NCBI GenBank assembly: GCA_020744425.1
Contig: JAGMUV010000026.1
Span: 806,001-870,000, forward strand
Length of the DNA stretch: 64,000 nt
Direction: 5' to 3'
Source of the DNA: Dactylonectria macrodidyma
Lineage: Eukaryota > Ascomycota > Sordariomycetes > Hypocreales > Nectriaceae
The notes under the pieces are model-generated. The model made no database searches, was not told the origin of the DNA, and saw only the letters and a list, made by a program, of their open reading frames with translations. The position numbers were made by a program, and so were the translations under genes. Of the stretch, positions 32,440-43,603 are shown one piece after another; the first letter of the stretch is position 1; every line of letters begins with the position of its first letter.

Positions 32440-33998
32440 CGCCTCGTCGCACAAGCATCACAACCCTCACTTGTAACTCGGCTATTGCATTTCCATTTGA
32501 CCCCTAAATTGATCCACCTTTTGAATATACTATCTAAATGGATGAGGATTGTGAATATCTCTTCAGATCTGCAATGCTGTAAGCCTAACATGACATAGTC
32601 GCGAATGCCGCATGAGACCTAAGGGCTAAGGTGGATTTCTAATGGCTTATACTAAGATCTAACTTCTTGCCTTAATAAAGTTAGCGTAGTCTTTACCTGA
32701 AAATTGGTCACTCTTACAGATATGCTTAGAGCACCTCTTAACACACTTGTCTAAGCTGCCTACGTTCGGCATTGCTCTGTCTTATTAGGGCCATTTACTT
32801 GGCCATTTTCCATTTGGACTGGGGCCGGATGACGGACCTTTTACTCTTGTTACGAGGTCCCATTTCTGGGGCAGTCCCACAGGGCCTAAATTTGGGCCGT
32901 GACAATAGCCCAGAGAACTTCCAATTCTTCCAGTTGAAATGGTCCTTTTTTTGGGCCCCGTCAGGCGTACAGTAGTAGTTAAGGGGGAACTCTCAGTTCT
33001 TTCAACATGAGTAAGATAAGCCTCTTGATCCCTTTTGAGCAGCTTGCCTCTTTTTGGCCTTAGTTTTGCTAACAACGCAAAAATTTCCTTCTCTTCACAG
33101 GCCACTTCAGCTTCAGCCGCCTCAGCAGCAGCTCTTTATGCTACAGCAAAATTGGCAGCTTCTTTCGCATCTTTAGCAGCTTGTTCTTCGACCTCACGAG
33201 CCGCTTGCTCCTCAGCTTGCTTCTCGGCTTCTTTTATAGCTCAATCTACATCTGAAACCTGTGAGGGAACGATCATGTGACTTTCATACCTTATGAATAG
33301 TCCCACTTTATGAATATTGTGTAAATAGCTTAAGTTAGAGCTTTCCTTAGGAATCTCTTTCTCTCTTTGTAAACAATCATTTTACCCAAGTCGCACCCGA
33401 TCTCGTTCGTGCTCTTGTACCGTCACAAAACCTTGCTCCTCGAAGCTGTTGCTCCAGATTTGTTATCGGTGAGGCCCCGGAGGACCTCTACTAGTTCCTC
33501 CATCCGAAGCGATCCATCCCCTTGAGGCACTTCTGAAGTCTTAAGTAGTAACATGATCTTCAGAAGTACCTTGCTGAGCGTTTTGGAAGTTCTAATCTCA
33601 GAGAGTACCTTCTCTGCAATGAGATGGGTAACACTCGCCACAAAGGCAAGAATGTGAGACTTAACACACGCGACAATCCCCGGTGAAGTGCTCAAAGTAC
33701 AGGAGGTACATTTGATTCGATATGAATCTGCGGCAGATGCGTTTGATTCGAATCGAATCTACGGGGCCACATTCGAATCGAACGCCAAGGCTTGGCGTTC
33801 GATTTGATATATTCGTAAGATGTCCATCCCTAGCTATGACCTATTTGGCATCTTATAGCATTATCCCTTACTCTAAAGAGATTCTATAGAAATATAGCGA
33901 GATTCCGCAAGTTAATAGAAGCATATCATTGCTGGAACAAAATCCATAAAGATATTATATTTATATCGAATGAACTGTTACAGTAAGGAACAATTCTA
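32440..33998. other. Eroded region with relic coding pieces
   Basis: On the minus strand, about 33250-33005, one frame reads an Ala/Glu/Lys-rich helix (EAEKQAEEQAAREVEEQAAK ... LLAKLRPKRGK) interrupted by TGA and TAA. It resembles a transposase C-terminus but is too short to assign. A minus frame at 33423-33695 is unsupported. Nothing else is recognised. Confidence 0.4.
33777..33803. repeat. 27-nt near-perfect palindrome
   Basis: ATCGAACGCCAAG and CTTGGCGTTCGAT are perfect 13-nt arms around a single G. Shorter ATTCGAATCGAAT words lie upstream. Confidence 0.85.
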
Positions 33999-34850
33999 TC
34001 ACATCGCTAATACATTTACTAGACCCAGAATCCCCCATCCCAACTGGCCCATGGCAATCCTCGCTCCCGCGCCAGTAGAAGATGTTACAGCTGGTCCACT
34101 ACCCGCACGTGTTTCACTGCTAGAGCTGAGTGTAGTGGAGGGGAGGAATGTGTCGCTCCCAGAACTGCTGGCGGAGCTGCTGGCGGAAGTGCTGTTCGTA
34201 GGGGGGATCATGAAAACCCCGCTTGTCACATACCAGGGTGAATACTTGGACGGCAACACATCGTCATCCGACTGTTGAATGTAAATAGCCAAATAGTAAG
34301 AAAAGTTCCCTGACAAAGTCTGATAGAGGTCATTATAGGGTGAAGATACGTTCCACACTGTTCATAAGTCAGTACTGAAAGTCAACACATATCGCATTGC
34401 CATGCCCCCCTTCCTAGGGTAGGAAAAAGAGTGAGACAAACCATAATGCCCACTATTTGACACATTTGTCGCTATCTTCCCACACTGTGAATTAACAAGC
34501 CAGCCATCACATCCATATGTAATGTTCGAGTTAAAAGTATTCGCCAGGAACTCCTGGTCATCATCCCAAACTTCCATTGAAATGCTACCCGGAATGGCCG
34601 GTGGCGTCCATTGAATTGTATATTGCGAGCCGTATACAATGGTCTCGCCCTGGGTAGGATGAAGAATGCTGCTGCTAGCTGTGGCTTGGGAGCCGGAAGT
34701 AGAAGAATGGGCAGGCGTTAATGTCGTGAGAGATGATGGCGGTACAGATTGCGTTGCTGCTGATGTGGCCAAGGTGATGAAGAGGAAAAGAACTAGGGTA
34801 AGAGCCATTTGGATAATAGATAATATAGAAGACATAGTGGGTGGTCTCAT
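33999..34850 (-). pseudogene. KRE9/KNH-like GPI-anchored cell-wall protein with a stop
   Basis: The minus-strand frame from the ATG at 34850 has a signal peptide (SSILSIIQMALTLVLFLFIT), a Ser/Thr-rich spacer and an Ig-like KRE9/KNH N-terminal domain (ILHPTQGETIVYGSQYTIQW ... SISMEVWDDD). A TGA interrupts it at 34362-34364. The same frame continues (VSSPYNDLYQTLSGNFSYYL) into a Ser/Thr-rich stalk and a hydrophobic tail (LGWGILGLVNVLAM), as expected of a GPI signal. The total is about 283 codons, normal for the family. No good intron removes the TGA, so I call a nonsense mutation, though an unusual splice is possible. Predicted role: secreted, wall-linked protein of beta-1,6-glucan-related families. 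Confidence 0.7.
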
Positions 34851-34955
34851 CCCACGCTAAAAGCTGCGATTGGTATTGTGGTTGCGATGATTTTGTAACA
34901 GTTTGCAAAAGACGGCCCTTCTCTTTGCAAAATGATGTATCTAGAGATATATATA

Positions 34956-37170
34956 CCATCCATAACCCCTCTTTCGGCATACCCCCTCTTTCGGCAAGCA
35001 AAATAAAAAAAGCTTCACCAAAACTCACCAACTTCACTTATACCAGAATTGACCAAAGTAAATAGCTACTTAGAGGACAATGCCTCTATCGATTATAGAA
35101 ATGATTGGAGTTAACGACTTTAGCTCTCTTAGGCTGTGCGGGGTACGCGATCTATGCATGCTGTGCTATGGAAATAGTGTTGGTTTAACCATCAAACTCC
35201 TCACCGCTCTTTCCCGTGTTTTTTGACCTTTGTCTGCGACAACGACAAGAAAATGCCTAGGTCGAGACCTCGATGGAAATATACAGAGGAAAACATGGCA
35301 GAGGCTATCTTGGATGTTACTGATGATGGCGTTTCACCTCCTCAAGCCGCTCAGAGACGGGGAGTGCCTCGAAGCACTCTAGTCGACAGACTTAACGGCC
35401 GCGGGGCCGTTAAAGAGCAGATCCACCCTCATCGACGCTTGTCCAAGAACCAAGAGGATAGATTGGCTGCCTGGATACTCCGGCAGGAGTCCTTGGGCTA
35501 CGCTCCGTCCCACAGTCAGATTCGCGCCTGTGTCATGGGCCTGCTGAGACAGCAGGGCGAACATCCCGACTTAGGACGCAACTGGGTGATCAAGTTTATC
35601 AGTCGCCGCGCAGATCTAAAGACCAAGATGGGTAGACGTCAAGAAGCCAAGAGGTTCGACTCTTTCACACCCAAAGCGGTTCATTGGTACTTTGATATCA
35701 GGGAGGGCCAGTATGGCTGGATCAAGCCCGAAAACACCGTCAACGTTGATGAAGGAGGCATTATGACTGGTTTCGGCAAGCATCTATCTGTATTCCTTGC
35801 CAGTGTTTGAAATTCGACCGACTAATTCTCTTTATTTAGGCCTGGATAGCCTGGTTGTTGGAAGCGCGGACCCGAAGCGGAAGGCATTTCTCAAGGGACC
35901 ACAGACTCGAAATTGGACTTCATTTATCGAAGCTGTCACTGCTGACGGCCGCGCCTTAATCCCTGGCATAATCTTCAAGGGGAAAGAACTCCAGAAACAG
36001 CGGTTTCTTGACGAATTCAAGCAGATAGCAGACTGGTATTACATAACTTCGCCTAACGGATGGACTGACGACCACATTGGCGTTGAATGGCTTGAAAGAG
36101 TCTATCTACCCCAGACAATGCCAGCCGACGACTCTGACGCGAGACTGATCATTTTAGATGGTCATGGGAGCCACGCAACGGTATGTTCTTCGTTTACCTC
36201 GGTTCAAGCTCACTACTGAGTGACGGAAGGATGAATGGATGGCCACGTGCTTTTTGAACAACGTTTATTGCTGCTATCTGCCAGCACACTGCTCTCATGG
36301 ACTCCAACCACTTGACAATGGAGTATTCAATGCCTCCAAGGCCGCATATCGACGAGAGTTGGAAAAGTTCGCTTCATTGACTGATTCCACTCCAATGGAC
36401 AAGGTCAACTTCATCAGGGTCTACGCCAAGGCGCGTCAAGTTGGAATGACTAAAAAGAACATACTCTCCGGCTGGAGGGTTACTGGGAACTGGCCGATCT
36501 CACGTACCAAGGCACTGAGGCATCCAGAAATCCAACAAGATAGGCCAAAGGGCAACCCAAGAGCAACCCCCGAACCCGCGCCGTGTTTTGACTCGGACGA
36601 TACACCACAAACGAGCCGTCAAATTCGTGATCTCGGGCTGAACAAAACACCAAAGACGCGGAGACGGTACAACGTGATAGCCAAGGGCTTTGAGGCTCAA
36701 CAGCAGACGGTAGCGGCGCATACTGTGAGGATTGCTAGCCTAGAGGAAGAATTGGCTCGCTTGCAAAGAGGGAAGAAGAGGAAGGCGGTGCCGAATCCTA
36801 ACAAACGTTTTATGACTCTTGGGGAGACCCTATCCGGTGGAGAAGCTATAATAGAAGAGGAGACCCAAAATATGGCTGTTGGACTGGAATCGGTCTGTTC
36901 AAGCGAGCAGGAGTCAGAATCGGAGGCTGGCTCGGTCATCGAAGTCAGAGAGGAAACCATACCCCGCCAACTCACCACGCGATCAGGGCGGCTTGTCAAA
37001 AAGCCCAGGGTACAATAGATGAACCTATTCGTTATTTATGAACGAAGATTTTGACGCATTTCTATCAATTTGGTCCAGTTCTATGTACGTAAAGTTGGTG
37101 ATTTTTGGTGGTGGCTTTTTTATTTTGCTTGCCGAAAGAGGGGTTGTGCCGAAAGAGGGGTTGTGGATGG
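34956..37170 (+). mobile_element. pogo/Fot-like element 2, 2.2 kb
   Basis: TA flanks both sides. The inverted ends are CCATCCATAACCCCTC on the left against CCATCCACAACCCCTC on the right, each followed by two tandem CCCCTCTTTCGGCA-type units and GCAAAATAAAAAA. The plan is the same as elements 1 and 3 but the terminal sequence is different, so this is a sister subfamily. Confidence 0.87.
35253..37018 (+). CDS. pogo-like transposase, element 2 (three exons, 550 aa)
   Basis: join(35253..35775,35840..36180,36230..37018), 1,653 nt in phase. The start is the ATG at 35253; the earlier TTG is not needed. Intron 1 (64 nt) appears to use a GC-AG boundary (GCAAGC ... CTAAT ... TTTAG), where elements 1 and 3 have GTGAGT at the same codon. 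Intron 2 (49 nt) has GTATGT, CTGAG and GGAAG. The domains and catalytic aspartates (NVDEGGIMTGFG, ILDGHGSH, HGLQPLDNG) are as in element 1. If the GC donor is not used, the product would stop 13 codons later and be inactive. Otherwise intact. Confidence 0.82.
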
Positions 37171-37569
37171 TATATATCTGGACCAACTTGATCAGCAGAG
37201 GACCCACCTAGATCAGTGGCTTGCCTTGCTCCCGGAATGGCTCGGGACAGTCAAATGACAGTGATTAATGCGCTAGGCAAGGGTTAAGACACGTCGTCTC
37301 TGGACTAAGATCTGAATAGGAATAACTCAGCCCTGTTATTGATATCCAACGCCCATCACCTAACATCAAATCACTAAATACGAAATATTAAGGTTTAACC
37401 CGCGTACCTTTTCGATGTATACCGCACTCAGCTCTCGGCACTCGGCACTGTAGCGGACTTCGGTGTTCTCCTTCACCGAAAAAGGAAACGAATGCGTGAG
37501 AGAACGTGGTGATTACTATATTGACGCGTTCGATCTTGGGGGGTGGGATCTTTTAGGTGTGAAGGGCGG
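37171..37569. other. Gap without a supported gene
   Basis: About 400 bp between the element 2 end and the decayed fragment. I see no gene, RNA or repeat here. Confidence 0.5.
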
Positions 37570-38220
37570 AACTTCCCCTGCAGGGATGTAACGGGAGTAT
37601 CCAGCACCTTTTTCAGAGAATCAGATATGGCTGCCTGGTAGTTTTGGATGGCTCTAGCAAGTGACTCAGCGAAGTTGGTCCAGGAAAGGAATTTATCGGC
37701 AGTTGGTGTATTTCTCGAATGCGTTCTTTCCAATGCCAGCCACTGTTCCTGCGAAGTGTATCACACCCACGGTAGAAGTGATTGCTCGAACAATGTTCCT
37801 CAGAGGGGTAACGTTATCGTCAGGCTCCGGATATACTGTAGGTCTGAAACGATGCCCGGAAGCGTAAGGCTAATAGTGTCGGAGGAACAGACAATAGCGG
37901 TATTGGTCGAATTCATGTAGTTGTTCCAGTTCTGGATTGCCACAAGAGCATACCTAATGAACGGTATCCGTTAATTAATAATACATATATTGTACAGATG
38001 GGACGCACTAGGCCAGTGGTTCAACCAGAGTACATAGCTGACCAGCATTGCAGAACTGATCGAGACCACTAAAGTCTGTTAGTATCAATCATATTTTACG
38101 AAGTCTTCTGCATAGGGTATTACCAAAAATAGTTCAGAGCGCCAAAAGAATCTGCCAAGGACTGGACCTTGTTCGTAGGTGTAGTAGTCACGTTGGCTGC
38201 CCAGGACTTTAGATAAGCAT
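37570..38220 (-). pseudogene. Decayed secreted-protein-like fragment
   Basis: Minus-strand pieces read in order AYLKSWAANVTTTPTNKVQS, a GTAATA...TTTAG intron, GLDQFCNAGQLC, ALVAIQNWNNYMNS ... ISLTLPGIVSDL, then (shifted frame) EPDDNVTPLRNIVRAIT ... GTVAGIGKNAF and RAIQNYQAAISDSLKKVLDT. The order is consistent, but the frames are broken at least twice. The parts resemble C-terminal regions of large fungal secreted enzymes, possibly killer-toxin-like GH18 chitinases. I am not sure of this. Confidence 0.35.
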
Positions 38221-39418
38221 CGATATCAATTTGTTCTTTTTAAATCACCTGCAAGCTCGCAAGCTATAGGACACAGATGACCGCTAGCTAGCAGCTACGG
38301 GCGTCTGACACCCATAAAGTATAGAGGCTATAGCGGATACGGCAAGAAGGCTGCCTAATCTTTTATGTACCTTAGGTAACGACTTGATGTGATGATGTCA
38401 AGTTACTAGCTCGGCAGAAACCTTTGAAATGGACCTCCGCAGACAAGGAGACGAAAGGATAGCGAAGAAAGGTAGGTATTGAAGTTCAGGATCGAGCTGT
38501 TTGGAACGTGAAGCGTCGACAAGACACCAACTGTTGGCGACGAGGGATGCGCCTAAACTCTTCCAAGAGGGAAGAGAGGGAAGTGGCAACACCAAAAGGT
38601 CCCTGCCATGATCAGGCTGTGGAGTAATGTTGGTGTGAAGGATGTTGTTGGTTCGGGTTGTTGGGTTGGGGTCATAGGGAGCGATAAGCTTTCGAGGCCG
38701 AACTCTGGTTGAATGGATTAATGGGAGCGTGCATGTGGTGATAGCTTCCTCAAGGTGCCGAATACCCGGAACGATAAGCGGAAAGCCATCCCGGTTTTTA
38801 ATCCTTGCACAAAAGTGCATGTACAGATGCTTGGGCGTGCCGACTTCCGGACTGGAGCTACAACGTGAATTGACCGTTTGGTTTCTGACGTGCACTTGGA
38901 GGTGATGTCCTGCCGGATTCATACGACGAGGAGAATGCATTTGCTGTTGATTGGGGCGTGTCGCATTTTGTGTTCATGGCGCCATTCACCCGCGGACTGT
39001 TTCCGCTATCTGGGCTACCCCAAGACATGGAGTTTGGATTAGAATTATTTCTCTTGTGTCACTGGTGATATGTTTCAAACAATAAACATATCCTCTCTGC
39101 CTGTTCTCTTCGAACTAACGATGCAAATAAGGAAGGACAAAAATTCCTCCGAGCATACCTCGAAAGCAGCATGTTTACGGCACAGCACAGCCGATCACAG
39201 CCCAGCCGATCACTGCCCTCACAGCCCTCACAGCCCAACCACCCAGGGTACCCCACCCCCACCCCTTGCCCAGCCAGTGGCCTCGGCCTTAAGACCCTTG
39301 TTATTTAAATCGGTAGGTCTTGGCACGCAGACAGTTTCTCGAAGGCGTGTTGTTGATTTTCCGCTTGGAAGTCCTTTTCACCCAGGTTGGAAATAGCAAG
39401 TCCTTACACACAAACATC
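38221..39418. other. Region without a supported gene
   Basis: A 180-codon minus frame (38398-38940) begins with ATG but has no recognisable domain and biased, Pro/Arg-rich content, so I do not call it. Positions 39185-39245 contain short CAGCC/CACAGCC repeats. Confidence 0.4.
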
Positions 39419-39982
39419 ATGCCAACAGCAACTTCCTTCTCAGGCTATAGCCTGACAAACAACGGCCCTCTGACCACGACGTTTACCGCGCGGGTGTCAT
39501 GCTCTAACTACCCCTTTTGCCATTGCGATCGGCCCTGTAACAGATCCGACTGCGTTCCAGTGGCAGGTGCAGTGCGATGCCCTGCCACCAGCGGACTGCA
39601 ACCCTTCCGGCTCTATCATTCGGTCCATCGACTCTTCTGCGGAGGGAAGCAATCCAAATGCTGGCATGATCCTCGTGTACCACTCGCCAGGACTTGTCTG
39701 CCCCGCCGGCTGGGCTACCGTTGGTACGGCAGCCAAGCTCAACCCCACGTCCACCATCATATCGGGGGCCTTTAACCTGTCTGATGAGATCCCCACCAGT
39801 TCCCATCTTGGCTTCTTCGAGCCATACCTGGACGTCTTCCTGGCAGCCCTTGACCCTGGCGAGACTGCCGCCCTGTGCTGCCCTAGGTTCGCACCCTTGC
39901 CTCCAACCAATCGGCTCATGCCCATATTTGTAAATGGCGCGGGAGCTAACATCATTTCTCCAGTTCTTACACAACCATTGGT
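39419..39982 (+). pseudogene. Frameshifted fungal surface-protein gene fragment
   Basis: The ATG at 39419 opens MPTATSFSGYSLTNNGPLTT ... SCSNYP. The frame must then shift by one base in the CCCCTTTT run (about 39507-39514) to continue FAIAIGPVTDPTAFQWQVQC, MILVYHSPGLVCPAGWATVG and LDPGETAALCCP. This Cys-spaced pattern (YSPGLVCP..W..VG and GETA.LCCP) occurs in a common family of fungal ectodomain/membrane proteins. The gene lacks the usual C-terminal membrane part. After CCPR it runs into ankyrin sequence, so it is truncated as well as shifted. Confidence 0.6.
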
Positions 39983-40185
39983 GGCGCCGTCAAGCTTCTC
40001 CTAGCCTCGGGAATGGTGGAGATCGATTCAAGGGATAACAATGGCGGGACGCCGCTTTCACGGGCCGCCTGGATGGCGCGCGAGTCGATCGTCAAGCTTC
40101 TCATGGACTCAGGAAAGGTCGAAATCGATCCAAGGGACCGTGACGGCGGGACGCCGCTCTCAGGGGCCGCATTTAACGGGCACGA
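39983..40185 (+). pseudogene. Ankyrin-repeat fragment
   Basis: The frame reads GAVKLLLASGMVEIDSRDNN-GGTPLS, then KLLMDSGKVEIDPRD-RDGGTPLSGAAFNGHE, about two ankyrin repeats. It starts in mid-repeat, lies in another frame from the preceding surface protein and ends at the MITE at 40187. It is a fragment of a larger ankyrin protein, of the kind common in fungal NACHT/ankyrin genes. Confidence 0.7.
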
Positions 40186-40186
40186 G

Positions 40187-40974
40187 CATACATGGGCAAA
40201 CCGTTTAAACGGTCGAATAGTTTCTCAAACGTTTGAACGGTTCAAAAATATTGCAAACGGTTAAACGAACGAATAAACGATTTAAACGAACGAATGAACG
40301 ATTTATGACGGTGAGAAATATCCACCGCGCCTGCTTTATCTTGACACACAGTGCAAGTATAGATGGTTTTACCTCCAGTCTTGCGTCCGCGTATATTTGA
40401 ACGGTCCTTCGTAATGTCCATAATTGAGAGGAAGTTTGAGGGCAATCCATTGACATCTTGGGGGTTTTCTGTAGCACCAATAATAGACGATGTGTCAGAT
40501 GACATATTGGTAGTTAAAAGGCGAGATTTTGAATTTGGTATCATGGATTGAGACCCGATATCAATGGGTTTTGTGTCAACCTAGCACCGATACACGAATG
40601 CAGACATTGAACAAAAGATCAGTGTAGATTGAGGACCATCTCTTCTATCTAAGGAGCGACGAGAGTCGGTCTATTATACCTGTGTTCAGTCTGCCGATCT
40701 CATAGGCAGCAGGCTGTTACCTGACGCTAGGTATGGTGTAGCGTTCACGCTGACCGTGAAGCTATTTCACGATGGTCGTGATCCTTGCCCCTTGATCTAA
40801 GCGAAGGTCTCCGGAGCTTGACATTTTGAAAGATTTTTCGAGTCCCAGGGCTGGAAAATCGTTTAACCGTTCAAACGGTTTTAGGATGCCATTAAACGGT
40901 TAAACGATTTAACATGCATAAACGTTTTAAACGGAACGAACGAACGAACGAACGAACGAAAGTGCCCATGTATG
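40187..40974. mobile_element. Non-autonomous hAT-like element, 788 bp
   Basis: The inverted ends are CATACATGGGCA and TGCCCATGTATG. Both subterminal regions are packed with GTTTAAACG-type words and GAAC runs (40934-40961). A minus frame at 40242-40544 keeps a piece of a zinc-finger transposase N-terminus (TGGKTIYTCTVCQD). I see no matching 8-bp duplication, so the exact outer limits are uncertain by a few bases. Confidence 0.6.
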
Positions 40975-43603
40975 ATGCACAGCTTTGGTCGCAGCTACTG
41001 GCGACCTTAGAGGACATGGACTTCCTGCTCTAGGGTGTGGAAAGCTATTTGATCTATCCGTGAAAGAGAATTCTCGGCTGGGGAGGGATCTGTTCCCGCT
41101 GACGGGATGCCCTCTTGAAAGAACGCGCCTTTGAGCCGATGATATGCTGGATGGACTAGATGGAGTGGCAGTTACATGGGAACTTGGCCTAGATCACCTG
41201 CATTGACGTCCTAGATGATGTGCCTGAAACTACCGTAGGGATGGGCTACGAGTAGAGAAGTGCCCTTGGGGGATGAGCAATGCATAGTGCTCCCCGTTGC
41301 TGCAAGTGGCCTTTGTGGGTATCAGGGGCAAGGTCGTATGCGACAGCAATTGTAGCAAGGGTCGGAACCACTACATCCACTCCACTTTTGGGCCAAGTAG
41401 AGTGGATGGACCATTTTTAGGCAATTACAAAGTGGATGTAGCACACTTTCGACCGGAGTGGAATGGATGTACACACGTATGGAGGCCTATAGGGCACACT
41501 GTTGCAAAACTCCCCTGTCATTTTGCGCCCCACCGTCGTGGGCATTTCGATACCCCGCGTCATGGTGAAGCAGGTACTACGGACCAGCTGCGGACTCGCT
41601 CGGAGCGCTTCTGAGTCCCTCCCAGCAGGCCGCTTTCCAGGACTGTGACGATGCACCCTCATGCGGATAACCACCCAGCGCCCTAATCTGCATCACGCAA
41701 TATCTGGAAGTCGGCCTGCACAAGCCTGTTCATCTTTTTATTAACAACCTTGAGCGAGTGACTCAGCGCTTTAATCAGGCGATTTTTATTTGCGGTTATT
41801 GCAATCCAAATCCTGCAACCACTAGGATTGCCCAGCTTCCACGGGCTTCGGAATATGCATACTACGCCATTCTCAAGGCCTGAAGCTTTTGCTTCTTGAT
41901 GGAGTCAAGTTAAACTCGGAGAAATTCAGACTTTTGACTCCTCCATTTTGGTAGCAGCTATTTCCTGTGTGCGAGCAAAACGCGATAAGCCAGCAGTGGA
42001 CAAGTGCGGTGTCGACGTTGGCTACCCGAGAGGCTGGCCACAGACTATGGCGGGAATGCCATTTCGTAAACTTTAAATGAACGAGCAAGCGAGATAGCGA
42101 CCCGTAACAGCTCTTTGTAACGGGTCAGGACCCTGTTGCTGTGGCTACGCCAGCAGCACAAAGTGGGGGGAGGCACAAAACCCTGAGCCGGCAGAATAAC
42201 TGCAGTCTTTCTTTCTTCTTTCCCTTCTTCTCTCCTCATCTTGAAAGTAAACAGCATAAGGACTAGTCAGTTGAATCAACCCGCTAGAAGCCTTTCACAC
42301 TCTTGCCTGGCGGCAATGGGGTTTTATTTACATGTTAGGGGCCTTAGGATTTGAAATATTTGTGTATTGAAATATGTTTGTCTGAGAATTTCATCAATTT
42401 GACGGATACTATTACTAACATTTTTAGCCACATGTACTTAATTATCTATCATACAGCGGTTATATACCCGACCAGTTCTAGCGATCCTCATCTGCCATGA
42501 CAAAAGGTTACATTGTTATGTACAGAACTATAAAGGCAGCACCTGACAGTCTACAAAGGAACGCACTCGCTCTAAGCGGGCAACATCAACCGCCTTCGTG
42601 AGCTTGGAGACTAGAACCTCAACAACTCTGCAGCGGAGGACTCAGAGGCAGGTTGCCTCTGTAGAATACAGTGGTCTAGCTTTGCTTGGAAGATTTAGTA
42701 CGTGAATTCGATCCCGATAATGCCTGAATGTGCTGAACTGCTCCCTGCTGGTCCGCTGCGTCCCTCTCACTGTCGTTGCAGCAGCCCCAGCGCCAAAAAT
42801 CCAAGAAATTATATAGTGAGGTACATGGCTCCATTTACTGTGGGGTGGGATGTTCGTCGGCTAGGCCCAATTTGTGTCTTGGGTAGTGCTTTTGGGGGTT
42901 TTGCAACAGTGACCCCTATAGGCTGCCATACTAGCTGCTATAGAAATTTTGGTGTGAAAAGGGGAGGTAAGGAAATCTTAGCGAAATTGCCGAATTTCAC
43001 GTGACAGGTTATATGACTAGCAAAAAGGGGTTATTGAAATAGCACGACTCATGATAAAACGGTCCTAACCGTATCGATTAGGCGCTTTTGAATCTTAGGG
43101 TCATGACCTGCATGCCTTCCTTGATGCTCCGTGCAACTCTGAAGGAAGCTCGCATTCACATCATGTGTCAAGATGGAGGCAGTGGCTTTTGCAGTGGCTT
43201 TTGCATTGACTGCTCCGGCGTCGGGGTCGGAGGACGTATCTCTTCCGGTGTCTCATTCGTCTCCATGCTATGTGCATGATTTATTTCTGTATCAATATAT
43301 AAAGTCACCCTAAGTTTTCCTCCCACACCTCTACGTTATTGGAAGGTTTGCGACAAAAGTCCTGGAGTCGGTGGCGTCTGCAGCAATACTGGCTGTTCGG
43401 ATCAGGTGTCACCAGGGCCCATTGCCGTCAGGGCCAGGAGATTCTTCTTGATGGCGAGCATGGCGTCAGAGCCCTAGAAAGAGCGGCCAGCGATGATGAG
43501 CTAGCCGTCAGAAGGCCAGAAGTAGTGAATACATACAAATTCTGGCAAAAGCCACGAGGTACAAGTACAACGCCATTGCTTGCAGCAACTCTATCTAGGC
43601 CAT
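40975..43603. other. 2.6 kb without a supported gene
   Basis: Only short unrelated frames occur. A small inverted pair CTACATCCACT (about 41371) and AGTGGATGTAG (about 41430) is present. The last ~300 bp are the downstream flank of the oxygenase gene. Confidence 0.4.

Noticed and set aside
38398..38940. 180-codon minus frame as a gene
   Set aside because: No domain, biased composition, no intron or promoter support, and eroded neighbours.
40934..40961. GAAC-unit run as a telomere-like repeat or CRISPR array
   Set aside because: It is a simple tetranucleotide tract inside the subterminal region of a hAT-like MITE. No spaced repeats of CRISPR type occur in the window.
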